DNA of 34,449 nucleotides from Deltaproteobacteria bacterium. Lineage in GTDB: Bacteria; Campylobacterota_A; Desulfurellia; JAGGSF01. Location of the stretch: positions 1 through 34,449 of the forward strand of contig JAGGSF010000102.1 of assembly GCA_021159235.1 (NCBI GenBank), read 5' to 3'. Made by a program: the position numbers and the translations under genes. Under the pieces are notes generated by a model, which saw only the letters and a list, made by a program, of their open reading frames with translations, was not told where the DNA came from and did no database searches. Of the stretch, positions 5,939 to 17,588 are shown piece after piece; position 1 is the first letter of the stretch; the number at the start of each line of letters is the position of its first letter.

Positions 5939-8900
5939 ATGAGTAAACCTTTACTTTCTGGCATGAGAGTGAGGCTTGACTTTTCAAAGGTGTATAAGGC
6001 TTTGCCTGTTCCTGACCTTTTAGATGCACAGTTGAGGTCCTATCATGATTTTTTGAGTAAAGATCCTAAAGTGGAAAAAAATTTAAAGAGGCTGTTTGAA
6101 ACAACCTTTCCCATAGAGGATGTTCATGGTCGGCTTACGCTGGAATTTATTGATTATGAAGTTGACCATCCCAAATGCAAACCTGATGAGTGTAAAACAA
6201 AAGGTCTCACTTATGGTGGTTCGTTGCTTATGATAGTGAGGCTTACTGTTTGGAATGTTGATGAAAAGACAGGAAAAAGGATTTCTCCGCAGGATGTGAA
6301 AGAGCAGAAGATATATCTGGGGGAGTTACCCTTGATGACAGAAAAGGGTAGCTTTATTATAAATGGGGTAGAAAGGGTTATTGTTGGTCAGTTGCATCGT
6401 TCACCAGGGCCTGTGTTTAAAAAGCTTCCTCTATCTTCTACGGGAGGAAGAGTTTTTTATCATGGTCAGATTATCTCTGATGTGGGTTCATGGATTGAAT
6501 TCGAAACAGATGTAAAGGATGTTATCTATGCGCGTATAGACAAGAAAAAGAGGTTTCCTGCTACCATTATCCTCAAGGCATTGGGATTTGAAGAGGAGGA
6601 AATACTCTCTCTCTTTTACTCCTCTATGAAAGTGAAAATAGACAACGGCGCGTTTTTTGTAGAAGCTTCTGATAAAGCTTGCAGATTTAAGGTAAGTGCA
6701 GATGTTGAGAAAGACGGAGAGACAATCATCTTGAAAGATGAAGAAGTGTCCCCTGAATCAGTGGAGAAAGCAAAGCAATATGGTATAGAATGGTTTCCTG
6801 TAAGCAGAGAGCAGATAGTAGGTCGTTATCTGTACAAGAGTGTGTTGGATGAGAAAGGAGAAGTTGTTCTGGATTGTGGAGATATGATAACCAGCGGTTA
6901 CCTGGATGTCTTTGAATCCATGAAAAATGTAGTTTTAGAGTTGATTTGTGCAGATTATGATGATTACACGATAAAAAACACACTGATTTTAGATAGAGAA
7001 ATAATGAGAAAATTTGAGGCGGTTATTTCTGAGGGTATGTTGAAGGAAGATGTAGCCAAAATGTATATTTATCATATATTGAGACCCGGTGAATCAATAG
7101 CACCTGAGAAAGCTAAGGCATTTTTCCATATGTTGTTTTTTGATCCTAAGAGATACGATGTTTCATTGGAGGGAAGATTAAAATTAAATGAGACCTTTAA
7201 TATAGATGTGCCGGAAGATGTAAGAACATTAACTCCTGATGATTTTGTTGGTATGCTTAAATATTTAGTTTTATTGAAGAATGAAGTGGTCGTTCCGGAT
7301 GATAGAGACAGTCTTTCTAACAGGAGAGTGAGCCTGGTTGGGGAATTGCTTTATGAAGAGATGAGAATAGGCTTTTTGAGGATGCAGAAACTCACGCAGG
7401 ATAGGATGATAATGGGGAACATAGCAGATGTAACACCATTTGATCTCATAAATGCTAAACCTGTAGCATCTGCAATTATGAGCTTTTTTTCCACCGGCCA
7501 ACTCTCCCAATTTTTGGATCAGACAAATATTTTGTCGGAGATTAGTCACAAGAGAAGATTGTCGGCGTTGGGTCCCGGAGGATTGACAAGAGAGAGAGCA
7601 GGTTTTGAAGTAAGGGATATCCATCCTTCTCACTACGGAAGAATCTGCCCGGTGGAAACACCAGAAGGACCAAATATAGGTCTTATTACCTCTATGGCTA
7701 CATATGCAAGAGTAAATAGGTATGGTTTCCTGGAGACGCCTTATAGAAGAGTGAAAGAGGGAAAGGTTTTAAATGAGGTGGATTATCTCATGGCATCGCA
7801 GGAAAAGGAACATATTATTGCCCAGGCGAATGCACCTTTAAATCCGGATGGAACATTTAAGAACAGATATGTTCCTGCTCGAAAGAATGGCGAATTTGTT
7901 ATGGCCAAGAGAGAGGAGGTAACACTGATGGATGTTTCTCCAAGCCAGTTGGTGGGTATAACGGGTTCGCTTATTCCTTTCCTTGAGCATGATGATGCCA
8001 ATCGTGCACTAATGGGCTCGAATATGCAGAGGCAGGCTGTGCCTCTGATTACAAATGAGGCACCATTAGTGGGTACGGGAATGGAGAATGTTGTAGCTAA
8101 GTATTCTCGTAATGCAGTTGTTGCTCAGAGAGATGGTGAAGTAGTAAGGGTAGAAGCTAACAGAATATACATAAGTAGTGAGGAAAAGGATGGTCTCTAC
8201 AGTCTGGATGTTTATCCAATAAGAAGGTTTGAAAGGACCAACCAGAATCTTTGTTTTGATCAACACCCTATTGTAGATGTAGGGGAAAGGGTAAAAAAAG
8301 GACAGGTCATTGCAGATGGACCAACAATGGATAAAGGAGAATTAGCATTAGGGAAAAACATGCTGGTAGCCTTTATTCCGTGGTATGGGTATAATTATGA
8401 AGATGCAGTTGTTGTTTCTCACAGGCTTGTTGATGAGGATATTTATACTTCAGTGCATATAAGAGAATTTGATGCTTTTGTGAGAGACACCAGCTTGGGG
8501 ATGGAGGAGATTACTGCCGATATTCCCAATGCTTCTTCTGAGGTGATAAGAAACCTGGACAAAAACGGTATTGTGAGGATAGGTGCTTATGTAAAACCGG
8601 GTGATGTGCTTGTGGGCAAGATCACACCGCAGGCAGAGACTTCCTATTCACCTGAAGAAAGACTCTTAAGAGCAATATTTGGAGAGAAAGCAAGTAATGT
8701 TGCAGATTCATCTCTGCGGGTTCCTTCTGATGCAGAGGGTGTGGTTATAGATGTGAAAATACTTAGAAGCAAACAGGCGAAAAATGGAGCCTGCTTTAAA
8801 GGGATGGAAGAGATGAATGTGAAGAGCATAAACAAGGAGTTGCAGAGCAAACTAAATATTGTAAATAAATTGTATGTGGACAGTTTGAAGCAACTCATTG

Positions 8901-10045
8901 CTCAAAATCCTTTAGAAAAGGATGTGATAGATACAGAGGGAAAGATAGTGGAGAAGAAGGGAAGACGGATTTCAGTAGAGAAACTCTCTTCTCTGGATGT
9001 AAATGGGTTAAAGAGTCTGTGCATCTCCAAGAAGCTCAGGCAGAAATCGCTCTCAATAGAGCGTTATTACAAGAAGATAATTAAAAATCTAAAAGAATCT
9101 GCGGCAGAAGAAATAAAAAATGTAAGTAAGGAAGATGATTTGCCATCTGGAGTGGTAATGGCGGTAAAGGTTTATGTGGCGGTCAGGAGAAAACTTATGG
9201 TAGGGGATAAGATGGCAGGTAGACACGGCAATAAGGGAGTTATATCTAAAATATTGCCGGCTGAGGATCTGCCATTTTTAGAGGATGGGACACCAGTGGA
9301 CATTGTTCTCGATCCACTGGGTGTGCCTTCTCGGATGAATATCGGTCAGATATTAGAAGCGCATCTGGGTTTTGCCTGCAAAAGATTAGGAGAAAGGATC
9401 AATGTTCTGGTTAAAGAAGGAAAGAAAAGTGCTATAAGGAATTTTTTGAATAATATCTTTGATGGAAATAAGGATGAGGTTAAAGCGTTTATAGAGCGTT
9501 TAAGTGATGAGGAAATTATGAGATTTGCCACGGATTGGGCAGGTGGCGTAAAGGCAAGTGTGCCTGTTTTTGAAAGTGCAACGGAAGAAGAGCTTAAAAA
9601 CCTGTTCAAGAAGAGTGGAATGGAGTTATCCAAAATGAAGTTGTACGATGGTGTTACTGGGGAGCCGTTTGCCAATCCTGTATGTGTGGGATCCATGTAT
9701 GTGTTGAAGCTCAATCATCTGGTAGAGGATAAAATACATGCAAGGAGCATAGGTCCTTACTCCTTGGTGACACAACAGCCACTGGGAGGAAAAGCGCAGT
9801 TTGGCGGTCAGCGGTTTGGAGAGATGGAGGTGTGGGCATTGGAAGGTTATGGTGCTGCGTATACTTTACAGGAGATGCTCACTATAAAGTCAGATGATAT
9901 CATTGGCAGAAATAAGGCTTATGAGCTTGCGACGAAGGGAAGAGATATAACATTGGGAGGAGTACCTGAATCATTTAGTGTGCTTGTTCAAGAATTAAAA
10001 TCCTTGTGTTTGGACGTAGAACTTTTAAAGGGCGTCAGAGGTTAG
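5939..10045 (+). CDS. rpoB: DNA-directed RNA polymerase subunit beta
   Basis: The 1368-aa beta subunit, close to the 1342 aa of E. coli and with comparable insertions. Clear landmarks are the rifampicin pocket (about residues 520-545), the stretch from KRRLSALGPGG to CPVETPEGPNIGLI, GDKMAGRHGNKGV, and the C-terminal clamp segment FGGQRFGEMEVWALEGYGAA. The pocket residues D527, H537, R540 and S542 match E. coli D516, H526, R529 and S531, so rifampicin binding is predicted. T529 and I531 replace Asn518 and Pro520. The stop is 2 bases before the rpoC start. Confidence 0.98.
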   Translation: MSKPLLSGMRVRLDFSKVYKALPVPDLLDAQLRSYHDFLSKDPKVEKNLKRLFETTFPIEDVHGRLTLEFIDYEVDHPKCKPDECKTKGLTYGGSLLMIVRLTVWNVDEKTGKRISPQDVKEQKIYLGELPLMTEKGSFIINGVERVIVGQLHRSPGPVFKKLPLSSTGGRVFYHGQIISDVGSWIEFETDVKDVIYARIDKKKRFPATIILKALGFEEEEILSLFYSSMKVKIDNGAFFVEASDKACRFKVSADVEKDGETIILKDEEVSPESVEKAKQYGIEWFPVSREQIVGRYLYKSVLDEKGEVVLDCGDMITSGYLDVFESMKNVVLELICADYDDYTIKNTLILDREIMRKFEAVISEGMLKEDVAKMYIYHILRPGESIAPEKAKAFFHMLFFDPKRYDVSLEGRLKLNETFNIDVPEDVRTLTPDDFVGMLKYLVLLKNEVVVPDDRDSLSNRRVSLVGELLYEEMRIGFLRMQKLTQDRMIMGNIADVTPFDLINAKPVASAIMSFFSTGQLSQFLDQTNILSEISHKRRLSALGPGGLTRERAGFEVRDIHPSHYGRICPVETPEGPNIGLITSMATYARVNRYGFLETPYRRVKEGKVLNEVDYLMASQEKEHIIAQANAPLNPDGTFKNRYVPARKNGEFVMAKREEVTLMDVSPSQLVGITGSLIPFLEHDDANRALMGSNMQRQAVPLITNEAPLVGTGMENVVAKYSRNAVVAQRDGEVVRVEANRIYISSEEKDGLYSLDVYPIRRFERTNQNLCFDQHPIVDVGERVKKGQVIADGPTMDKGELALGKNMLVAFIPWYGYNYEDAVVVSHRLVDEDIYTSVHIREFDAFVRDTSLGMEEITADIPNASSEVIRNLDKNGIVRIGAYVKPGDVLVGKITPQAETSYSPEERLLRAIFGEKASNVADSSLRVPSDAEGVVIDVKILRSKQAKNGACFKGMEEMNVKSINKELQSKLNIVNKLYVDSLKQLIAQNPLEKDVIDTEGKIVEKKGRRISVEKLSSLDVNGLKSLCISKKLRQKSLSIERYYKKIIKNLKESAAEEIKNVSKEDDLPSGVVMAVKVYVAVRRKLMVGDKMAGRHGNKGVISKILPAEDLPFLEDGTPVDIVLDPLGVPSRMNIGQILEAHLGFACKRLGERINVLVKEGKKSAIRNFLNNIFDGNKDEVKAFIERLSDEEIMRFATDWAGGVKASVPVFESATEEELKNLFKKSGMELSKMKLYDGVTGEPFANPVCVGSMYVLKLNHLVEDKIHARSIGPYSLVTQQPLGGKAQFGGQRFGEMEVWALEGYGAAYTLQEMLTIKSDDIIGRNKAYELATKGRDITLGGVPESFSVLVQELKSLCLDVELLKGVRG

Positions 10046-10047
10046 TG

Positions 10048-13000
10048 ATGGGTGAGATGTTTACTGTTTTAAAGGGTAAACCAAGGTCTACGAGGGATTT
10101 TGATGCGATAAGGATAAGTCTTGTTTCACCGGATAAGATAAGGGAATGGAGCTACGGTGAGGTGAAGAAGGCAGAAACAATCAATTATAGAACATTTAAA
10201 CCTGAAAGGGATGGTCTTTTCTGCGCTCGTATATTTGGACCAGTAAAGGATTATGAATGTTTATGCAGGAAGTACAAAGGGATGAGGTATAAGGGTGTAG
10301 TGTGCGAGAAATGTGGTGTAGAGGTAACGGAAGCGAGGGTGAGAAGAGAAAGGATGGGACATATTGAGCTTGCTACACCGGTCGCTCATATATGGTATTT
10401 GAGAAGCGTTCCCAGCATAATATCTCTGCTTCTTGATATTAAGCTGAAAGATCTGGAGCGGGTTATATATTATGAATCTTATATAACTATAAAGAGCAAC
10501 ATTCAGGAAATTCCAGTAAAAAAGGTTCTTTCAGAGAAAGAATATCGTGAGGCTAAAGAAAAATATGGAGACGGGTTTGTTGCAGAAATGGGTGCTTCAG
10601 CTGTAAGAAAGTTATTGGAGAAAATGGATATTGATGCATTGCATGAAGAGCTTCAGGAAGCAATCAGGACCACGACACTTGCAGCAAAAAAGAAAAAGAT
10701 TGTGAGAAGGGCACGAATAATAGAGAAGATCAAGAGGGCAGGAAGCAGACCGGAGTGGATGATACTGGAAGTTTTGCCTGTTTTACCTCCTGATCTGCGT
10801 CCATTGGTTTCTTTGGAGAGCGGAAGATTTGCATCCTCGGATTTAAACGATCTTTATAGAAGGGTAATTAACAGGAATAATCGTTTGAAAAGACTTATAG
10901 AGTTGGGTGCTCCATCCATTATCGTTAGAAATGAGAAGAGAATGCTTCAGGAAGCGGTAGATGCATTACTGGATAATGGAAGGAGAAAACAGGTAGTAAG
11001 GGCAAGTAACAACAGACCATTAAAGTCTCTTTCGGACTCCATAAAAGGAAAATCTGGAAGATTTCGTCGCAATCTTCTGGGCAAGAGAGTGGATTATTCC
11101 GGGCGCTCTGTAATTATTGTGGGGCCTGAGTTAAAATTAGACCAGTGTGGATTACCTCGTGTTATGGCATTGGAACTTTTCAAGCCTTTTATTTACAACA
11201 AGCTTATTGACTCAGGGTTAACCAGTACCATAAAGGGTGCGAAGAAAATGGTGGAAAGAAAAGAGGAGGTAATATGGGATATTCTGGAGGAAATAGTTAA
11301 AGAATATCCTGTGCTTTTAAACAGGGCTCCTACGCTTCACAGGCTTTCTATCCAGGCTTTTCACCCTGTACTTACCAAGGATAAGGCTATTCAACTTCAT
11401 CCTCTTGTGTGTCCAGCTTTTAATGCAGATTTCGATGGAGATCAGATGGCAATACATGTTCCCCTGTCTCCAGAAGCAAAGATGGAAGCAGAGGTTTTAA
11501 TGTTATCTCCGCATGGCATTATTTCTCCTGCCAGTGGAAACCCTATTGCTGTTCCTACACAGGATATGGTATTGGGTATTTACTATATGACGAAACCAAA
11601 AGATGGCGCTATTGGCGAGGGGATGCTTTTTTCATCTCCGGATGAAGTCATATCTGCTTACGATAACGATATGTGTTCGTTGAATGCTTCTATTAAGGTG
11701 AGGATAAATGGGAAGATGGTAAACACAACCACAGGTAGAGTGGTTTTAGCTGGAATTCTGCCTGAGGGTGTGCCATTTGAATTGATAAATAAAACGATGA
11801 AGAAGAAAGATATAGTTAATGTGGTAAACTACATTTATAAAAATAAAGACTTGCCTACTACCACAAAATTTTTGGATGATATAAAGGAAATGGGTTTTCG
11901 TATGGCGACCAAAGCGGGTATATCTATCTCTCTTGATGATATAAAGGTGCCGGAGGAAAAAGAGAGAATAGTTAAGACTGCTGAGGAAAGAGTGAGGGCA
12001 ATTGCAGAGCAATACAGGCAAGGTCTTTTAACGGATATGGAAAGGTACAATAAGGTGGTGGATATATGGAGTGAGGCGACGGATAAGATTGCCGATGTAA
12101 TGATGAAAAAATTGGGCGGGGAATTTGGAGAAAGTTTTAATCCTATATATGTTATGGCTGATTCTGGTGCTCGCGGTTCAGCGCAGCAGATAAGGCAACT
12201 TGCAGGCGCAAGAGGTTTGATGGCTAAACCCTCAGGAGATATTATTGAAACCCCGATTAAGTCAAACTTTAAAGAAGGGTTAAGCACACTGGAGTACTTT
12301 ATTTCTGCCCATGGCGCGAGGAAAGGTCTGGCTGATACAGCGTTGAAAACAGCGAATGCAGGATATTTAACGAGAAAACTTGTGGATGTGGCACAAGATG
12401 TAATGATCACCGCTGAGGATTGTGGTTCAACAGAGGGTATGTATGTTTCGGCAATTATTACCGGTGGCGAAGAGATAGAAAGTTTGAGAGAAAGGATAGC
12501 GGGAAGAACAGCAGCGGAGGATGTAATTAATCCTTTTACAAAGGAGATAATCGTAAAAGAAAATGAGATTATAAGTGATAGAAAAGCAGATGAAATTGTA
12601 GAAGCAGGGATAAAAAGGGTAAAGATACACACTGTTCTTACCTGCAAGATGGATCATGGGGTATGTGCCAAGTGCTATGGTTTGGATTTAGCGAGGGGCG
12701 AAAAGGTGGAGGCAGGAGAGGCAGTGGGTATTATTGCTGCTCAATCTATAGGTGAGCCGGGAACACAACTCACATTAAGAACCTTTCACATTGGAGGAAC
12801 GGCAAGTAAAACTGAAGAAAAGATGAGTGCAGAGACGTCTCGAGCGGGTATTGTCAGGTTCTGTAATTTGGAGATTGCCGAGAATTCCAGCAAGGAGCGC
12901 ATTGTTCTTTCCAGAAGGGATGCCTGTATACTGATAACGGAACCACAGATAGTGGCTACAGGTGGTGGAAAGATAAAGATTACTGAAGATACTGTGAACT

Positions 13001-14604
13001 ATAGTATAAGAGTAGGTGATAACGAAAGTTATACTCTAAAAAAGGTAGATTTCGTTACAGAAAGGGATGTTGTTGGTAAAGGTGCAGAGGAAGCCATAGG
13101 TAAGCTTATGTTTACAGCGAAAGATGGGGATGTTGTATCTTCTGGTAGTTTGCTGGTGGAGAGGATATTGGAGATATGGGATGTGCCACGTAAGATCCCT
13201 TATGGCTCGAGGATTCATGTAAATGATGGCGAGACACTTAAACGTTTTGTGCGTGCAGAGGAAGGGGGAGAAGTTTTTCTTTATGCCTTATCCGGTGATA
13301 AACTGGTAGAAATAGATGATTTTCCACAAGGAAAAGTGGACAAGCATGGCACGCATGTTTTTATAAAGAAAAACGATAAAATTGTTGAGAGACATTATGT
13401 TCCAAAAGGATCTATTATATATGTAAAAAAAGGAAGTACAGTTAAATCAGGTGAACTTATTGTAGGGTTTGATGATGAGAAAGCAAGACAGGGATTTGAG
13501 AGTGATCCAGAATTGTCTAAATCTACTTGCGTTCTTTCCGAATGGGATGCATACAGTGATTTTATCTTAGTGAGTGTTGAAGGATATGTAAAATATTTAG
13601 ATATAGAGCAAGGCAAGACTTTTAAGGAAGATATAGATAGGGTGACAGGCCTGAGAAACAAGGTAATTATTGAATCTCGCGATCCTCTTCTTCGGCCCCG
13701 TATTACCATTGTTGATAAAGATGGTAGTGTGAAAAAATTACCGGGCATAGAGGAGGAGGCTGTGTATTATCTTCCTACCGGGACAATTCTTCTTAAGGAC
13801 AATGGTGATTATGTTAAGGCAGGGGATGAGATAGGGAAAATTCCTAAGGAATTGATAAAGACAACGGATATAACAGGTGGACTGCCTAGGGCAAATGAAC
13901 TGTTTGAAGCAAAAGCACCGAAGAATGCGGCAGTAGTTACTGAAATAAATGGTGTAGTTTCTTATGGCAAGATAATAAAAGGCAGGAGAGTAGTTGTTGT
14001 GACTTCTCCTGGAGGAACGAGAAAAGAATATATTATTTCTCGTGACAAGAGATTGCTTGTGTATCCCGGAGATAGAGTAGAGATGGGGGAACCCTTGACA
14101 GATGGAGTGGTAAATCCGCATGACATCTTGAGAATATTGGGCGAGAGAGCATTGCAAAAGCATCTGGTAGATGAAATTCAGCAGGTCTATAGATTGCAAG
14201 GAGTAAACATAAATGACAAGCATATAGAGATAATTGTGAGACAGATGCTTTCTAAGGTAATAATAGAGGATGCAGGAGATACATCTTTTATGGAAGATGA
14301 GGTAGTTAATAGGTTTAAATTTATGAAAGAAAATCAGAAGATGATAAAGGAGGGAAAGAAACCTGCTATAGGAAGGATTGTCCTTTTGGGAATTACAAAA
14401 GCAGCGTTGAGTGCAGAAAGCTTTGTTTCTGCCGCTTCATTTCAGGAGACAACGCGAGTACTCAGAGAAGCCAGCATTTCTGGAGCAATAGACCCTCTCA
14501 AGGGATTGAAGGAAAATGTGATTGTAGGACGGCTGATTCCTGCAGGTACGGGTCAGAGGAAATTTGACGAGATAAGTATTGTGCCGAAAACACTTGACAA
14601 ATAG
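10048..14604 (+). CDS. rpoC: DNA-directed RNA polymerase subunit beta-prime
   Basis: The 1518-aa subunit holding the active-site magnesium: NADFDGDQ with D461, D463 and D465. Zinc site 1 is C71, C73, C86, C89; zinc site 2 is C792, C866, C873, C876. The bridge helix/trigger loop region ends at TLRTFHIGG near residue 917. Conserved sequence resumes at [10 protein letters not shown] (residue 1272), so the trigger-loop insertion is about 355 residues, against about 195 in E. coli. I chose ATG 10048 with a GAGG ribosome site inside rpoB. The frame upstream of it lies inside rpoB. Confidence 0.98.
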   Translation: MGEMFTVLKGKPRSTRDFDAIRISLVSPDKIREWSYGEVKKAETINYRTFKPERDGLFCARIFGPVKDYECLCRKYKGMRYKGVVCEKCGVEVTEARVRRERMGHIELATPVAHIWYLRSVPSIISLLLDIKLKDLERVIYYESYITIKSNIQEIPVKKVLSEKEYREAKEKYGDGFVAEMGASAVRKLLEKMDIDALHEELQEAIRTTTLAAKKKKIVRRARIIEKIKRAGSRPEWMILEVLPVLPPDLRPLVSLESGRFASSDLNDLYRRVINRNNRLKRLIELGAPSIIVRNEKRMLQEAVDALLDNGRRKQVVRASNNRPLKSLSDSIKGKSGRFRRNLLGKRVDYSGRSVIIVGPELKLDQCGLPRVMALELFKPFIYNKLIDSGLTSTIKGAKKMVERKEEVIWDILEEIVKEYPVLLNRAPTLHRLSIQAFHPVLTKDKAIQLHPLVCPAFNADFDGDQMAIHVPLSPEAKMEAEVLMLSPHGIISPASGNPIAVPTQDMVLGIYYMTKPKDGAIGEGMLFSSPDEVISAYDNDMCSLNASIKVRINGKMVNTTTGRVVLAGILPEGVPFELINKTMKKKDIVNVVNYIYKNKDLPTTTKFLDDIKEMGFRMATKAGISISLDDIKVPEEKERIVKTAEERVRAIAEQYRQGLLTDMERYNKVVDIWSEATDKIADVMMKKLGGEFGESFNPIYVMADSGARGSAQQIRQLAGARGLMAKPSGDIIETPIKSNFKEGLSTLEYFISAHGARKGLADTALKTANAGYLTRKLVDVAQDVMITAEDCGSTEGMYVSAIITGGEEIESLRERIAGRTAAEDVINPFTKEIIVKENEIISDRKADEIVEAGIKRVKIHTVLTCKMDHGVCAKCYGLDLARGEKVEAGEAVGIIAAQSIGEPGTQLTLRTFHIGGTASKTEEKMSAETSRAGIVRFCNLEIAENSSKERIVLSRRDACILITEPQIVATGGGKIKITEDTVNYSIRVGDNESYTLKKVDFVTERDVVGKGAEEAIGKLMFTAKDGDVVSSGSLLVERILEIWDVPRKIPYGSRIHVNDGETLKRFVRAEEGGEVFLYALSGDKLVEIDDFPQGKVDKHGTHVFIKKNDKIVERHYVPKGSIIYVKKGSTVKSGELIVGFDDEKARQGFESDPELSKSTCVLSEWDAYSDFILVSVEGYVKYLDIEQGKTFKEDIDRVTGLRNKVIIESRDPLLRPRITIVDKDGSVKKLPGIEEEAVYYLPTGTILLKDNGDYVKAGDEIGKIPKELIKTTDITGGLPRANELFEAKAPKNAAVVTEINGVVSYGKIIKGRRVVVVTSPGGTRKEYIISRDKRLLVYPGDRVEMGEPLTDGVVNPHDILRILGERALQKHLVDEIQQVYRLQGVNINDKHIEIIVRQMLSKVIIEDAGDTSFMEDEVVNRFKFMKENQKMIKEGKKPAIGRIVLLGITKAALSAESFVSAASFQETTRVLREASISGAIDPLKGLKENVIVGRLIPAGTGQRKFDEISIVPKTLDK

Positions 14605-14617
14605 GCTTTTTGTTGAT

Positions 14618-14642
14618 ACGGTTACAACCGTTTTGTTTTTTT
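14618..14642 (+). terminator. Weak terminator-like hairpin between rpoC and rpsL
   Basis: ACGGT (14618-14622) and ACCGT (14627-14631) form a 5-bp stem around TACA, followed by TTTGTTTTTTT. The stem is short, so read-through is likely. It lies in the 51-bp gap after rpoC and may act as a partial terminator. Confidence 0.55.
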
Positions 14643-14655
14643 AAGGGGAGGAAGG

Positions 14656-15036
14656 ATGCCAACGATCAATCAACTGATTAGAAAGGGAAGAAAAAAAAAG
14701 AAAAAAAGTAAGAAAATGCTGGCGCTGGAGGGCTGTCCTCAGAGAAGGGGTGTTTGCGTGAGAGTGTATACGACAACACCAAAGAAGCCGAATTCTGCTT
14801 TACGGAAAGTGGCGAGGGTGAAGTTGACCAGTGGTACGGAGGTGACTGCATATATTCCCGGAGAAGGTCATAACTTACAGGAACATTCCATTGTTTTAGT
14901 GAGGGGAGGCAGAGTGAAAGATTTGCCGGGAGTAAGGTATCATATAGTGAGAGGTGCTCTGGATACAGGAGGAGTTGAGGATAGAAGGCAGGGAAGATCT
15001 AAATATGCTGCAAAGAAGCCAAAGAGTGGGGTGTAG
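14656..15036 (+). CDS. rpsL: 30S ribosomal protein S12
   Basis: A 126-aa protein at the decoding centre. The [13 protein letters not shown] loop and the [11 protein letters not shown]...[13 protein letters not shown] segment carry the lysines and aspartate that affect accuracy and streptomycin response; both are wild-type in form. The N-terminus has a Lys run encoded by A9-G-A7 (14691-14707), a possible slippage site. AGGGGAGGAAGG upstream is a strong ribosome site. It is the first gene of the str group. Confidence 0.98.
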   Translation: MPTINQLIRKGRKKKKKSKKMLALEGCPQRRGVCVRVYTTTPKKPNSALRKVARVKLTSGTEVTAYIPGEGHNLQEHSIVLVRGGRVKDLPGVRYHIVRGALDTGGVEDRRQGRSKYAAKKPKSGV

Positions 15037-15039
15037 TTT

Positions 15040-15507
15040 ATGCGAAGACGAAGAGCAGAGCAAAGGAGTGTTTCTCCGGACCTTGTTTATAAAAGTGTGT
15101 TGGTAGCTAAGATTATAAATAAGATAATGTGGGATGGTAAAAAGACAGTTGCAGAAAGAATATTTTATGAAGCGATGGATATGGTGAGAGATAAAACGGG
15201 ACAGGATCCAATGGAAGTTTTAAAAAAAGCGGTGTCCAACATTATGCCTCGATTGGAAGTAAGACCGCGCAGAGTAGGTGGGGCTACTTACCAGGTACCT
15301 GTAGAAGTAAGAGCTCCTAGGCAAAGAAGCTTGGCTATAAGGTGGTTGGTTGATTATGCAAGAAAGAGGCATGAGAAGAGGATGTTTGAGAGATTGGCAA
15401 ATGAGATATTGGATGCCAGCGAGGGCAGGGGTGGTGCAGTTAAAAAGAGAGAGGATGTGCACAAGATGGCGGAAGCGAACAGGGCTTTTGCTCATTACAG
15501 ATGGTGA
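15040..15507 (+). CDS. rpsG: 30S ribosomal protein S7
   Basis: A 155-aa primary 16S rRNA-binding protein that nucleates head assembly. The signature [16 protein letters not shown] and the end [15 protein letters not shown] are both clear. It begins 3 bases after rpsL. In E. coli S7 represses str-operon translation from the rpsL-rpsG gap; that gap is essentially absent here. Confidence 0.98.
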   Translation: MRRRRAEQRSVSPDLVYKSVLVAKIINKIMWDGKKTVAERIFYEAMDMVRDKTGQDPMEVLKKAVSNIMPRLEVRPRRVGGATYQVPVEVRAPRQRSLAIRWLVDYARKRHEKRMFERLANEILDASEGRGGAVKKREDVHKMAEANRAFAHYRW

Positions 15508-15515
15508 TTTGGAAT

Positions 15516-17588
15516 ATGGGAAGATCGCATTCGTTGGATAAGGTACGTAATATAGGAATAATTGCTCATATAGACGCTGGCAAGACGACAACCACGGAAC
15601 GAATGCTTTTTTATACCGGCGTCTCACATAAAATGGGTGAAGTGGATTTAGGGACAGCCGTTATGGACTGGATGGAGCAGGAGAGAGAAAGGGGGATTAC
15701 CATTACTGCTGCTACCACTACCTGTTTTTGGAGGGGGCATTGTGTAAATATCGTTGACACGCCAGGACATGTAGATTTCACGGTAGAAGTGGAAAGATCC
15801 TTGAGAGTTTTAGATGGAGCGATAGGCGTGTTCTGTGGTGTATCAGGGGTGGAGCCGCAGTCGGAGACAGTATGGAGACAAGCGGACCGGTATAATGTGC
15901 CGCGTATTGCTTTTGTGAATAAAATGGATAGAATAGGTGCGGATTATTTCAGGGTAGTGGATGATGTGAGGCGGAAGTTTGATACAATCGTTTTACCCTT
16001 GCAGATACCCATAGGAAAAGAGGATAACTTTGTGGGCGTGGTGAATGTGATAAACAGGAAAGCCTATGTTTGGGATCTGGATAAGCTGGGAATGCGATTT
16101 TCTGTTCGTGAAGTTCCGGAGGAGCTGAGGGAAAGAGCAGAGGAAATGAGGCAGCAGGTAATAGAGGTGCTGGCTGATTTCGATGAATCAATCATGGAAA
16201 AATACATAGAGGGGAAAGATATAAGTGAAGAAGAACTAAAAAAGGTTATAAGAAGAGCTACCGTGGCGGGGAAGGTTATTCCTGTTTTATGTGGTAGTGC
16301 TTTTAAAAATAAAGGTATACAGCCACTCTTGGACGCTGTTGTGGATTTTCTTCCCTCGCCTAAGGATATTCCTCCCATGAGAGGTTTTAATCCTTTAACA
16401 GGAGAACTAATTGAGAGGAGAGCTGATGATAATGAACCTTTTTCTGGTTTGGTTTTTAAGATAGTCAACGATCCTTTCGTGGGTAGATTGGCATACTTGC
16501 GGATTTATTCTGGCACGATAAAGGCGGGTAGCTATGTGTATAATTCCACCAGAGATATCAAGGAACGGGTGGAGAGACTTTTGCGTATACATTCTAACAA
16601 GAGGGTGGATGTAGATACAATGTATGCGGGAGATATAGCGGGAGTTATTGGATTAAAGCATACTTTTACCGGCGATACATTATGTGATGAAAATAAAAAG
16701 GTTGTTTTTGAGTCGATGAAATTTCCTGAACCTGTAATTTCTGTAGCGGTTGAGCCTAAAACGAAAGCTGATCAAGAAAAGCTTTCTTTAGCTTTAAAAC
16801 GCATGGCTGACGAGGATCCTACATTTCATGTAAGATGTGATGTGGAAACAGGACAGACAATAATATCGGGAATGGGAGAGCTGCATCTGGCTATAATTGT
16901 TGATCGTCTGCGTCGAGAGCAACATGTATCGGTAAATGTAGGCAAACCCCAAGTGGCTTATAAGGAAACTGTAAGAAGATGTGTGGAACGGCAGGAAGGA
17001 AAATTTATCAGGCAAACAGGTGGCAAGGGACAGTATGGACATGTTGTTTTAAGGATTGAACCTTTAAAAAAGGATGAGAGGTTTGAGTTTGTTAATGATA
17101 TACATGGTGGTAGTATACCGAAGGAGTTTATTCCCTCTATTAAAAAAGGCGTGGAAGAAGCAATGGAGTCTGGTGTTTTAGCAGGCTATCCGGTGGTTAG
17201 AGTTAAGGTTACCTTGATCGACGGTTCTTATCATCCGGTTGATTCTTCTGATATAGCATTTAAAGTTGCAGCTTCTATTGCCTTCAAAGAGGGGATGAAG
17301 AAGGCTGACCCTTACCTTCTGGAACCTATCATGGCTATAGAAGTAAATGTTCCAAAGGAATATTTGGGTAATATTGTGGGAGATATCAATGCGAGGAGAG
17401 GAAGGGTGTGGAGTGTAGAGGAAAGAGGGGAGCAGAAGACAGTTAAGGCATTCATTCCTCTTTCTGAGATGTTTGCGTATGCTACGAATTTGCGTTCCCT
17501 TACACAGGGAAGAGGAACTTATGTGATGCAGTTTGACCATTATGAGGAAGTTTCTAAGAACATTGTGGGAAAGATAAAAGGATTGTAA
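15516..17588 (+). CDS. fusA: Elongation factor G
   Basis: A 690-aa translocation GTPase. G1 is AHIDAGKTT (residues 17-25), followed by [16 protein letters not shown] and NKMD. Domains II to V are complete and domain IV/V motifs such as GKGQYGHV are present. ATG 15516 gives the usual ten residues before RNIG. An earlier in-frame ATG at 15501 lies within the last codons of rpsG. The stop overlaps the identical tuf repeat: its last base begins the AGGAGG ribosome site of tuf copy 2. Confidence 0.97.
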   Translation: MGRSHSLDKVRNIGIIAHIDAGKTTTTERMLFYTGVSHKMGEVDLGTAVMDWMEQERERGITITAATTTCFWRGHCVNIVDTPGHVDFTVEVERSLRVLDGAIGVFCGVSGVEPQSETVWRQADRYNVPRIAFVNKMDRIGADYFRVVDDVRRKFDTIVLPLQIPIGKEDNFVGVVNVINRKAYVWDLDKLGMRFSVREVPEELRERAEEMRQQVIEVLADFDESIMEKYIEGKDISEEELKKVIRRATVAGKVIPVLCGSAFKNKGIQPLLDAVVDFLPSPKDIPPMRGFNPLTGELIERRADDNEPFSGLVFKIVNDPFVGRLAYLRIYSGTIKAGSYVYNSTRDIKERVERLLRIHSNKRVDVDTMYAGDIAGVIGLKHTFTGDTLCDENKKVVFESMKFPEPVISVAVEPKTKADQEKLSLALKRMADEDPTFHVRCDVETGQTIISGMGELHLAIIVDRLRREQHVSVNVGKPQVAYKETVRRCVERQEGKFIRQTGGKGQYGHVVLRIEPLKKDERFEFVNDIHGGSIPKEFIPSIKKGVEEAMESGVLAGYPVVRVKVTLIDGSYHPVDSSDIAFKVAASIAFKEGMKKADPYLLEPIMAIEVNVPKEYLGNIVGDINARRGRVWSVEERGEQKTVKAFIPLSEMFAYATNLRSLTQGRGTYVMQFDHYEEVSKNIVGKIKGL

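Noticed and set aside
8641-9140. Possible foreign insertion in rpoB
   Set aside because: This lineage-variable Lys-rich segment corresponds to the insertion at the same place in E. coli beta and has the same codon usage as its surroundings.
11835-12647. A 270-codon antisense open frame in rpoC
   Set aside because: It is long but follows codon bias of the sense gene (no ribosome site, no recognisable domain) and has a hydrophobic low-complexity composition typical of antisense shadows.
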